From the NCBI RefSeq assembly GCF_001513975.1, contig NZ_KQ947995.1, forward strand, positions 124,001 to 188,000: a DNA stretch of 64,000 bases, in the 5' to 3' direction. This stretch comes from Streptomyces curacoi. Its GTDB lineage: Bacteria; Actinomycetota; Actinomycetes; Streptomycetales; Streptomycetaceae. Each line of letters begins with the position of its first letter. Positions within the stretch are counted from its first letter, which is position 1. The notes beneath the pieces are model-generated. The model worked only from the letters and a program-made list of their open reading frames with translations. It was not told where the DNA came from and searched no databases. Position numbers and translations under genes: made by a program. Below, in pieces: positions 16,897 to 24,542 of this stretch.

Positions 16897-17766
16897 GTGA
16901 CTACGCGCATCAACCTGGCTGTGCCGTCGCACCGCTGGCTGTGGCAGAAGGGCACGCTGAAGGAGCCGACGGTGCTCCAGTCGTTCGCCTTCGACGAGGC
17001 GCACAAGCACCTGTACGTCCTCCAGGTCACCGCCGGCGGCCACGCGGCCGGCGACCTGTGCCTGAACAGGCTCGACTACAAGGGCAACCGGCTGGGCCAC
17101 ATGTACCTGAAGGGCTTCGGCCACGGCGTCAGCATGGGCCTGCAACGCGACGACACCGACGGCAGCACCTGGATCTGGACCGAGGCCGACGCCGAGAACG
17201 GCTACGGGCAGGGCGTCACCCGCTTCCACTTCGCGAACGGGGCCGTCCGCACCGGCGCGGACGTCAAGATCCGCCACCCCATACCTGGCTCCGTCAACAA
17301 CCAGCCCTCGGTGTGCATGGCCTCCCGGCGCATCGCCGTGCGCTACCGCACCGCGGCCAAGGAGCCCCGCTACCGCGTCTGGGACCTCGACGCCTTCGTC
17401 GCCCGCGCCTACGACAACCCCCTCGCGGACTTCGCCCAGACCGGCGCCCACCCCGACCCCAGGATCCCCTTCCAGGGCTACGCCCTCCACCGCGACTGCG
17501 TCTACCAGCTGGCGGGCACGGCCTACGACGCGAAGACCAACCCGGTCGCGCGGCGGGGCAACACGCATGTGTCCAGCCTCGACATCCACACCGGCGAACT
17601 GCTCCAGCAGGAGCGCACCGAGGCCGGCTACAGCCTCACCCACCGCGAACCGGAGGGCATCGCGGTGCGCGGCGGCTCGAACCCACGCGTGTACCTCGGC
17701 TTCGCCTCCGGCAACCTGGGAGCACGCCGCTTCTCGATCTTCGTCAAGGAGAAGCGCGGGTCGTAG
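16897..17766 (+). CDS. TagC-like beta-propeller protein ('teichoic acid biosynthesis protein C')
   Basis: A 289-residue protein with no signal peptide and no membrane segment. Repeating short strands with Trp/Tyr and Asp-Gly turns (SFAFDEAHKHLYVLQ, GSTWIWTEAD, RIAVRYRTAA, RVYLGFASG) suggest a beta propeller like that of Bacillus TagC and phage P68 receptor-binding proteins, which Streptomyces genomes usually label teichoic acid biosynthesis protein C. The biochemical function of this family is not established. GTG 16897 follows GGGGGC. It is followed by a convergent TPR gene. A secreted or surface role is uncertain because no export signal is seen. Confidence 0.7.
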   Translation: MTTRINLAVPSHRWLWQKGTLKEPTVLQSFAFDEAHKHLYVLQVTAGGHAAGDLCLNRLDYKGNRLGHMYLKGFGHGVSMGLQRDDTDGSTWIWTEADAENGYGQGVTRFHFANGAVRTGADVKIRHPIPGSVNNQPSVCMASRRIAVRYRTAAKEPRYRVWDLDAFVARAYDNPLADFAQTGAHPDPRIPFQGYALHRDCVYQLAGTAYDAKTNPVARRGNTHVSSLDIHTGELLQQERTEAGYSLTHREPEGIAVRGGSNPRVYLGFASGNLGARRFSIFVKEKRGS

Positions 17767-17798
17767 ACCGGGAGCGGGAGCGTGGGAGGAGCGTCCCC

Positions 17799-17860
17799 GT
17801 TCACCCCCGCCCGTTCACCCCCGCCCGTTCACTCCCGTCCGTTCACCCCGCCCGGCCTTC
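17799..17860. repeat. short tandem repeats over the end of the TPR gene
   Basis: Four to five imperfect copies of a 13-14 base unit (gttcacccccgccc) run through the junction of two convergent genes and encode the variable last residues of the TPR protein. Slippage here would change only its extreme C-terminus. No spacer pattern of a CRISPR array is present. Confidence 0.6.
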
Positions 17861-19287
17861 CCGTCCATGTCCGGCACGTCCTCCACCGACGGCTCCCCCA
17901 GCTCCTTCAGCGCCGCCTCGGCCAGGGGTGCCCTCGTCGGGGAGAAGCGGGGATTGATGCGCAGGGCCTCCTCCAGGTGCCGTCGTGCGGGCCCCGTCAG
18001 CTTCAGTTCCCGCTCGATCATCCCCCGGTGGTACACGTACAGCGCGCTGCGCACCGTACCCCCGCGCTCCCTGTCGGTCGCCAGCCTCGCGAACTTCAGG
18101 GCCTCCTTGTTCTCCCCGGCCCGGTGCAGCGCCCAGCCCAGCGCGTCGGCCACCGCGACCCCCGGCTGGCGTCGCCACTCGGCCCGCAGGCGGCGTACGG
18201 CGGACCGCGCGTCGCCGTGGTCGGCCTCGAACAGGCCCAGCACCAGCTCCTCGTCCACCCCGCCGGCCGCGGCGAGCCGCACCCGCTCGCGCAGCAGGTC
18301 GTACTGGACCCGGGCCGCCTGACCGAGCCCCAGCGACTCGTACAACTCGCCCAGTTCCAGCGCGTACTCGGGGCACGGCTGCTTGGCGAGAGCCACCCGG
18401 TAGGCGTTCAGCGCCTCCGTCGTGCGGCCCAGTGCCGCCAGCGTCCGCCCCTGCCCGGCGAGCGCCGCCCGCTGGTCGGGGTCGAGGCGCACCGCCTCCT
18501 GGAAGTGCCGCAGGGCCACGTCCAGGTCGCCGCGCTCCCAGGCGAGTTGCCCGCCCCGTTCCAGATAGGCTGCCCGCTCGGCCGGGGCCCGAGCTGCCGC
18601 CGCCGCGTCGGAGAGCGCCGCCGCCGCGTCCTCCCGCCGGCCCCGGTCCCGGTAGACGGCCGCCGCCCGCGCCCGCACCGCCGGTCCCGAGCGCAGCTTC
18701 AGCAGCCGGTCCAGGGTCCGCTTGGCCGCCTTGTGGTCACCCAGCCCCGTGTAGGCGTCGATCAGCAGCGGATACGTCGTCCAGCGCGTGCGGTCCGCCC
18801 GCAGCGCCGCCTCGCCCCACGTCCGCGCCGCCCGGAAGTCCCGCCGCGCGTTCGCCAGCGCCGCCATGCCGTCCAGTGCCTCGGCGTTCCTGGCCCGCAG
18901 CTTCAGCGACGTACGCAGCGCCTTCTCGGCCTTCGGGTAGTTCACCGGCTGCGCGGTCCGCCGCCCCTGCTCCACATACGCCGCCCCCAGCACCGCCCAC
19001 GACCGGAAGTCCTCGGGGTGTGCCCGCAGCCGGGCCTCCCGCTCGTCGATCAGCACCGCCAGATCGGGCAGCGCGGCCGGCACCCCGCTGGTGACCGCGG
19101 CCAGCGCCTGCGCCCCCGGCGCCGGCGAGGCTCCCCGCGGCTCGCCCGGCCCCCAGGGCAGCAGCGCCAGCACTCCGCCGAGCACGGCACATCCCGCCAC
19201 CGAGGCGATCAGCACCCGCCGTCGGACGCGCCGGCGGTCCGGCGTGTCGGGGGCGTCGTCCAAGGCGTCGTTCTCCATGGCGCTCAC
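17815..19287 (-). CDS. Membrane-anchored tetratricopeptide-repeat protein
   Basis: A 490-residue protein with a basic cytoplasmic N-terminus (DRRRVRRR), one transmembrane helix at about residues 26-47, and then a long series of TPR-like helix pairs (for example WAVLGAAYVEQGRR, ALDGMAALANARRD, LIDAYTGLGDHKAA, LAALGRTTEALNAYRVAL). TPR arrays are protein-binding scaffolds; partners are unknown. GTG 19287 is the furthest plausible start; ATG 19278 is nearly as good. The C-terminal tail is encoded by the short tandem repeats at 17799-17860. It is divergent from the flavoprotein gene, with about 90 bases between starts. Confidence 0.8.
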   Translation of the reverse strand: MSAMENDALDDAPDTPDRRRVRRRVLIASVAGCAVLGGVLALLPWGPGEPRGASPAPGAQALAAVTSGVPAALPDLAVLIDEREARLRAHPEDFRSWAVLGAAYVEQGRRTAQPVNYPKAEKALRTSLKLRARNAEALDGMAALANARRDFRAARTWGEAALRADRTRWTTYPLLIDAYTGLGDHKAAKRTLDRLLKLRSGPAVRARAAAVYRDRGRREDAAAALSDAAAAARAPAERAAYLERGGQLAWERGDLDVALRHFQEAVRLDPDQRAALAGQGRTLAALGRTTEALNAYRVALAKQPCPEYALELGELYESLGLGQAARVQYDLLRERVRLAAAGGVDEELVLGLFEADHGDARSAVRRLRAEWRRQPGVAVADALGWALHRAGENKEALKFARLATDRERGGTVRSALYVYHRGMIERELKLTGPARRHLEEALRINPRFSPTRAPLAEAALKELGEPSVEDVPDMDGKAGRGERTGVNGRG

Positions 19288-19376
19288 TGTGCGTCAATAT
19301 GACGACCACACCGCGCGTTACGGCGGCTGCCGTACGCGGGGTTCACACCGATGGCCCCGGGTGCCACGCTGTGATC

Positions 19377-20777
19377 ATGAGCCGTATCGAAGCCGCACCC
19401 GACCAGGACCGGGGTGACCTCACCGAGCGGCTGCTCGCGGGTCTGCCCGCCGAGGCCGTCCTGACCGACCCCGACGTCACGGCCTCCTACGCCAACGACA
19501 TGGCCAGCTTCTGCCCGGCCGGCGCCCCCGCCGTGGTCGTGCTGCCGCGCACCGTGGAAGAAGTCCAGCACGTCATGCGCACCGCCACCGCGCTGCGCGT
19601 GCCCGTCGTCCCACAGGGCGCCCGCACGGGCCTGTCGGGCGGGGCCAACGCCACCGACGGCTGCATCGTGCTGTCCCTGACCAAAATGGACCGCATCCTG
19701 GAGATCAACCCCGTCGACCGCATCGCCGTCGTCGAGCCCGGCGTCATCAACGCCACCCTCTCCCGCGCGGTGGGCGAACACGGCCTGTACTACCCGCCGG
19801 ACCCCTCCAGCTGGGAGATGTGCACGATCGGCGGCAACATCGGCACCGCGTCGGGCGGCCTGTGCTGTGTGAAGTACGGGGTGACGGCCGAGTACGTCCT
19901 CGGGCTGGACGTCGTCCTCGCCGACGGACGCCTGATGTCCACCGGTCGGCGTACCGCCAAGGGCGTCGCGGGCTACGACCTGACCCGGCTCTTCGTCGGC
20001 TCCGAGGGCTCGCTCGGCATCGTCGTACGGGCCGTCCTGGCGCTGAAGCCGCAGCCACCGCGGCAGCTCGTCCTCGCCGCGGAGTTCGCCTCCGCGGCGG
20101 CGGCCTGCGACGCGGTGTGCCGGATCATGGCCGGCGGGCACGTCCCGTCACTGCTCGAACTGATGGACCGTACGACGGTCAAGGCCGTCAACGACCTGGC
20201 GCACATGGGACTGCCGGAGACGACGGAGGCCCTGCTGCTGGCCGCCTTCGACACCCCGGACCCCGCCCCCGACCTCGCCGCCGTCGGCGCGCTGTGCGAG
20301 GCGGCCGGCGCCACCCAGGTGGTCCCGGCCGACGACGCGGCCGAGTCCGAACTCCTCCTCCAGGCCCGCCGGCTGTCCCTCACCGCGCTCGAAGCGGTGC
20401 GCGGCGTGACGATGATCGACGACGTGTGCGTGCCCCGGTCCCGGCTCGGCGACCTGATCGAGGGCGTCGAGCGGATCGCCGAGAAGCACCAGCTCACCAT
20501 CGGGGTCGTCGCGCACGCGGGGGACGGCAATACCCACCCCACCGTGTGCTTCGACGCGGCCGACGCCGACGAGTCCCGGCGCGCCCGCGAGTCCTTCGAC
20601 GAGATCATGGCCCTCGGCCTGGAACTCGGCGGCACCATCACCGGCGAGCACGGCGTGGGCGTCCTGAAGAAGGAGTGGCTGGCGCGCGAGATCGGCCCGG
20701 TGGGCATCGAGATGCAGCGGGCGGTCAAGCAGGTCTTCGACCCGCTGGGCATCCTCAACCCGGGCAAGCTGTTCTGA
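19377..20777 (+). CDS. FAD-linked oxidase, GlcD/D-lactate dehydrogenase type
   Basis: A 466-residue flavoprotein of the vanillyl-alcohol-oxidase/PCMH class. The N-terminal FAD domain shows PVVPQGARTGLSGGAN and the pyrophosphate-binding DPSSWEMCTIGGNIGTASGG; the C-terminal domain ends in GTITGEHGVGVLK and a final DPLGILNPGKLF, both hallmarks of GlcD-like subunits. It should oxidise a 2-hydroxyacid such as glycolate or D-lactate. GlcE/GlcF partners are not adjacent, so it may act with a distant partner or as a single-chain dehydrogenase. ATG 19377 is used; a GTG six bases upstream is possible. Confidence 0.9.
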   Translation: MSRIEAAPDQDRGDLTERLLAGLPAEAVLTDPDVTASYANDMASFCPAGAPAVVVLPRTVEEVQHVMRTATALRVPVVPQGARTGLSGGANATDGCIVLSLTKMDRILEINPVDRIAVVEPGVINATLSRAVGEHGLYYPPDPSSWEMCTIGGNIGTASGGLCCVKYGVTAEYVLGLDVVLADGRLMSTGRRTAKGVAGYDLTRLFVGSEGSLGIVVRAVLALKPQPPRQLVLAAEFASAAAACDAVCRIMAGGHVPSLLELMDRTTVKAVNDLAHMGLPETTEALLLAAFDTPDPAPDLAAVGALCEAAGATQVVPADDAAESELLLQARRLSLTALEAVRGVTMIDDVCVPRSRLGDLIEGVERIAEKHQLTIGVVAHAGDGNTHPTVCFDAADADESRRARESFDEIMALGLELGGTITGEHGVGVLKKEWLAREIGPVGIEMQRAVKQVFDPLGILNPGKLF

Positions 20778-20808
20778 CCTCCCCGTGCCGGCTCGGCACC
20801 CGTACGGC

Positions 20809-21222
20809 TCACTGGGCGAGCAGCTGATCGAGCGCGTCGTCGATCCCCAGCTGCTCGCCCTCGGTCCCCGGCGGCACCATCCGCAACGTCCGCTCCAGCC
20901 ACGCCGACACCTGCGGCGCCGGGGCCTCCAGCAGGGCGTCCCCGTCCGGTGAGGTGAGCGCCATCAGCACGACACTGCGGCCCTCGGCCTTCGTCGGCCA
21001 CACCCGTACGTCCCCGTGCCCGCACGGCCTGAAGACCCCCTCGATCAGCAGATCGCGGGAGAAGGTCCAGTGCACGGGGTGGTCGGAGTTGATGTGGAAG
21101 GTGACATGGACGGCGTACGGGTCGTCGCTGCGGTAGACCAGCCGGGCCGGGACGGGAACGCTGCGCTCCGGCGACAGGATCAGCTTGAGCTCCAGCTCGC
21201 GCTCCACCACGGTGTGGTGCAT
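20809..21222 (-). CDS. ssgG: SsgA-like sporulation/cell-division regulator, probable SsgG
   Basis: A 137-residue SsgA-like protein (SALP), a family confined to sporulating actinomycetes. Family features seen are ELKLILSPERSVPVPARLVY near the start, DPYAVHVTFH, WTFSRDLLIEGV and DVRVWP. SALPs control septum site choice and cell-wall remodelling during sporulation. In S. coelicolor ssgG lies next to the hpd/glycolate-oxidase neighbourhood (SCO2924), and the same neighbours here point to SsgG, which affects placement of some sporulation septa. ATG 21222 is chosen because GAGAGGA lies nine bases upstream. Confidence 0.85.
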   Translation of the reverse strand: MHHTVVERELELKLILSPERSVPVPARLVYRSDDPYAVHVTFHINSDHPVHWTFSRDLLIEGVFRPCGHGDVRVWPTKAEGRSVVLMALTSPDGDALLEAPAPQVSAWLERTLRMVPPGTEGEQLGIDDALDQLLAQ

Positions 21223-21485
21223 GGTGAATATGTCCTCTCTGGTGACTCGTACGGGCCGTGCAGGTGGGCCCGTACGAGTGGAGAGGGAGCAGGGGGCTGG
21301 ATCATTACGCGGGTTCGCGGAACTTTTTTCCGGGCCTGTTCCCGTCGGGTTCCGATCCGTGAGAAGTCCGTGTGCGAGGTTGCCCGGAAAGGGGTGGGTC
21401 CTGCGGGACCGGCAGTGCTTGTTGCGCCGGTCTGATAGATGTGGAGGACCCCAATAGACCCTCGAGCAGATACCGGACGACGGAC

Positions 21486-23090
21486 ATGAGCGCCCCAACC
21501 CCGGCCCCCGGTGACGACAGGCCCCGCGAAGGGTATTACCCGGACCCGTCCATTCCTGGATATGTCCGGTACTGGAACGGTGCCTCCTGGGTGCCGGGCA
21601 CCAGCCGTCCGGCCCCGACGGACGGCGAACCGCTCTCCCCGCCGCCGGGCGCGCACCCGGCGCAGCCCGCCTCACCCGCCTCACCCGCCTCACCGGCCCC
21701 GGCCACTCCGGCCGCCTCGGTCGAGGAGACGGGCCCGCACTTCTTCGACGAGGAGTCGGCCGCGGAGCCCGCGGCCGGTGCCCAGCACGGCAGCCGCCCC
21801 GAGCCGGCGTCCGCCTGGGGTGCCGACCGTGCCCACCAGTCCGGCTTCGGCGGCGACCAGGGCCGCCGGGTCTCCTGGGGCGGCGCGCAGGGCACCGACC
21901 CGACGGACCCGCGCGCGGCGGCGGCCACGGCCGACCCGGCTCACCCGGACGGCCAGGCCGCCCCGGACGCCGCCTCCGGCGACACCTTCATGATCCGCCG
22001 GCCGGTGGCCGAGTCCGGGGGAGCGCCCGCCGCCGGCACTCCGGGCCAGGCCGCTCCCCGGGTCCCGGCCCCCGGCGGCCCCGCTCCCGTCGACGGCACC
22101 ATGGCCATCCGCGCGCTGTCCCCGCGCACGGGTCAGCAGGCCGGGGCGGCCGGGGCGCAGGCCGGAAGCACGGGCGCGTCCGCCGGTGCGGGCGCCGCAC
22201 GTCCGGAGGCCGACCGCCCCTCGGCGGCGAGCGCCCCGCAGGGCCCCGGCTTCGGCGCAGGGAAGGCCGCCGCCGAGCGTGCCGCCCTCGCCCAGGCCCA
22301 AGGCCAGGCACCGGCCCAGGGAGGCGCTCAGGCCGCCTCCGCCGCCCAGCCCGGCTCCCCGGCCCCCACGCCCCTCGCCGGCCCGCAGCAGGCTGCCCCG
22401 GGCCTTCCCCAGCAGTCCGGCGGACCGCAGCCCCCGGCCGCTGCCGCCGCGCCCGCCGCTCCGATGACCAGCGGACCGGGCGGCGGTCAGTCCTCCTGGG
22501 CCCAGCAGGTCCACCGCCTCGCCGGCCCGTCCGGCGAGGACCAGCCGGTCGCCCCGTGGAAGCCCCCGCGGGAGGACCCCTTCGCGGCGGCCGCCCTGCG
22601 CCAGGCCTCCGCCCGCCCCGCGGGCCTCGGCAAGCGGCTGGCCGCGCGGCTGCTGGACACCGTGGTGCTGGCCGCCGTCACCGCCGTGGCCGCCGTGCCG
22701 CTGGGCACCAAGGCGATCGACCACGTCAACGAAAAGATCGACGCCGCCAAGCTCTCCGGCGAGACGGTCACCGTCTGGCTGCTGGACGGCACCACGTCGG
22801 TGTATCTCGGCATCGTGCTGGCCGTGCTGCTCCTCTTCGGCGTCGTCTACGAGGTCCTGCCGACCGCCAAGTGGGGCCGCACCCTGGGCAAGAAGCTGCT
22901 CGGCCTGGAGGTGCGGGACATCGAGGCGCACGAGCCCCCGGAGTTCGGCGCGGCCCTGCGCCGCTGGCTCGTCTACAGCATCCCCGGCCTGCTCGTCATC
23001 GGGGTCGTCGGCGTGCTGTGGTGCCTGTTCGACCGGCCGTGGCACCAGTGCCTGCACGACAAGGCGGCACGTACGTTCGTCGCCGGCTGA
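21486..23090 (+). CDS. RDD-family membrane protein with DUF2510 N-terminus
   Basis: A 534-residue protein in three parts. Residues about 12-40 are a DUF2510 motif (GYYPDP..PGYVRYWNG..W). A long Ala/Pro/Gln-rich low-complexity linker (about 45-385) follows. The C-terminal 140 residues are an RDD domain with the Arg of GLGKRLAARLLDTVVL, helices around residues 400-425, 440-460 and 495-515, and the GRTLGKKLLGLEVRD loop. RDD proteins are poorly characterised; transport or ion-related roles have been proposed. The neighbouring gene on the same strand also encodes an RDD protein. ATG 21486 is the first plausible start. Confidence 0.82.
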   Translation: MSAPTPAPGDDRPREGYYPDPSIPGYVRYWNGASWVPGTSRPAPTDGEPLSPPPGAHPAQPASPASPASPAPATPAASVEETGPHFFDEESAAEPAAGAQHGSRPEPASAWGADRAHQSGFGGDQGRRVSWGGAQGTDPTDPRAAAATADPAHPDGQAAPDAASGDTFMIRRPVAESGGAPAAGTPGQAAPRVPAPGGPAPVDGTMAIRALSPRTGQQAGAAGAQAGSTGASAGAGAARPEADRPSAASAPQGPGFGAGKAAAERAALAQAQGQAPAQGGAQAASAAQPGSPAPTPLAGPQQAAPGLPQQSGGPQPPAAAAAPAAPMTSGPGGGQSSWAQQVHRLAGPSGEDQPVAPWKPPREDPFAAAALRQASARPAGLGKRLAARLLDTVVLAAVTAVAAVPLGTKAIDHVNEKIDAAKLSGETVTVWLLDGTTSVYLGIVLAVLLLFGVVYEVLPTAKWGRTLGKKLLGLEVRDIEAHEPPEFGAALRRWLVYSIPGLLVIGVVGVLWCLFDRPWHQCLHDKAARTFVAG

Positions 23091-23180
23091 GCGCATACGC
23101 CGTACGGCCCATCTGATTTCCGTACTCCGGACGGCCCCGCGCCAGATGCGAAGCCGCACGGTTCGCGGTCGACTCGGCCC

Positions 23181-23886
23181 ATGAGCAGCGAACCGCCTCC
23201 CGGCTCCGGTCAGCAACCCCCGGAAGACGACCCGTTCAGGAAGCAGCCCCCGCCGTCCGGGGGCTCGGGTTCGCCGTACGGCGATCAGCCGCCGTACGGC
23301 AGCCAGCCCCCGCCCCCCCTACGGTGGCGGCGGCCCCTACGGCGGCGGCCCCTACGGCGGCGGCCCCTACGGCGGTGGCCCCTACGGGGGTGACCCGTAC
23401 GGCGGTGGCGGGGCACGCCCTGATCCGCTCGCCGGGATGCCCCCGCTCGCCGACAGCGGCAAGCGCACGCTGGCGCGCATCATCGACATGATCCTGGTGG
23501 GTGTCGTCGTCTGGCTGCTCACGTGGGGCTTCGGCGTCAGCGAGTACGACACGGACGCCGACAAGGTGGAGTACAGCAAGTCCCTCGCGCAGTCGGTCAT
23601 CGCCGCCGTGCTCTTCATCGGCTACGACACCTTCATGACCGCCCAGACGGGGCAGACGCTCGGCAAGAAGCTGCTCAACATGCGGGTGGCCAACCTCGAC
23701 AACGGCGCCACGCCGTCCGTGCAGTCCGCGCTGATCCGGGCGGCGGTGCTGTGGATCCCGTTCGCGTTCTGCTGCGCCTGTATCTGGACCGCGATCTCCG
23801 GCGGCTGGAGCTTCTTCGACCGGCCCTACAAGCAGGGCCTGCACGACAAGTCGGCGAAGACGGTGGTGGTCAGTACCGGCGGCTGA
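23181..23886 (+). pseudogene. RDD-family membrane protein interrupted by a frameshift in a C7 run
   Basis: The start (ATG 23181) opens a Pro/Gln/Gly-rich region, but the frame is lost at a run of seven C at 23313-23319. With six C the frame would run on through repeated YGGG units into the RDD domain (GKRTLARIIDMILVG, TLGKKLLNMRVANLD, SFFDRPYKQGLHD), giving about 235 residues ending at 23886. All later sequence is intact and codes normally. The lesion is therefore one extra base in a homopolymer: a sequencing error, a slippage (phase-variable) site or a recent mutation. An internal ATG at 23437 could still give the membrane domain alone. Confidence 0.8.
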
Positions 23887-23892
23887 CGGGGG

Positions 23893-24150
23893 TCAGGACT
23901 GGCTGAGCACCGGTTCCTCGGTCTGTTCCTGTTGCGCGCCGGCCGGCTTGCGGACCGCAACCACGCGGGGCTTCTTCGGCATGGGGACCGTCATGGCGAC
24001 CAGCAGCCCGAGCAGGAGCGCCGAGACGGCGATGACCGCGATCCCCGCACCCGAACTCGTCTGTGACAGCAGCAGCATGGCGAGCGTGGAGAAGATCACG
24101 GTGCACGAGCCGTAGGCGAGCTGTGCGGCAGTCGGACGAGGCATGATCAT
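23893..24150 (-). CDS. Small two-helix membrane protein
   Basis: An 85-residue protein of unknown function with two hydrophobic helices (about residues 12-30 and 36-56) and a hydrophilic C-terminal tail of about 29 residues (MPKKPRVVAVRKPAG...). GAGGAC precedes the first ATG (24150); a second ATG two codons later is possible. It is convergent with the RDD gene, with 6 bases between stops. No family is recognised. Confidence 0.65.
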   Translation of the reverse strand: MIMPRPTAAQLAYGSCTVIFSTLAMLLLSQTSSGAGIAVIAVSALLLGLLVAMTVPMPKKPRVVAVRKPAGAQQEQTEEPVLSQS

Positions 24151-24542
24151 CGTGTCCTCGGAATCAGGGGTGCACGGGGGTCTCGGCCTGGCTTTCCGCC
24201 GACGTCCGGGCGTTCCGCCATCCGACTCTAACCGCGTGCATGCCCGAGGGGAACAAACCGTAAGCGTGACCTAACCAACAGTGCCGGTGCACAGGGGGCG
24301 CACGGAGTCATGGCGTCCATCAAGTGGACAGGTGCACGCGCCCGTTGGCCGAAGTGCCCGTGTTCGTAAAGCGGACACCAACTCCGCATAGTGCAATTGA
24401 CCTGTTCAAGTCAAGGTCTGTTTTTTCTGCTTAACCTCTAGTCAAATGTCGTCACTTGACTACACGCGTTGATCACGCGCGCGCGGCCCTCCATGACCAG
24501 GACCCTTCCTTCCGCGCGCTCGAACGCGGGGGAGGATCTCAA
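24151..24542. promoter_or_regulatory. 392-base upstream region of the M6 protease with two TTGAC/GTCAA dyads
   Basis: The region is less GC-rich than its surroundings. One dyad is TTGAC (24397-24401) with GTCAA (24410-24414); a second, TAGTCAA (24439-24445) with TTGACTA (24456-24462), has perfect 7-base arms and a 10-base spacer. Between them is a T-rich run. Two related dyads 25 bases apart before a secreted protease gene suggest cooperative operator sites. No -35/-10 pair with good spacing is obvious. Confidence 0.45.

Noticed and set aside
17799..17860. Possible CRISPR-like array
   Set aside because: Units are 13-14 bases with no spacers and lie partly inside a coding region; they are simple tandem repeats.
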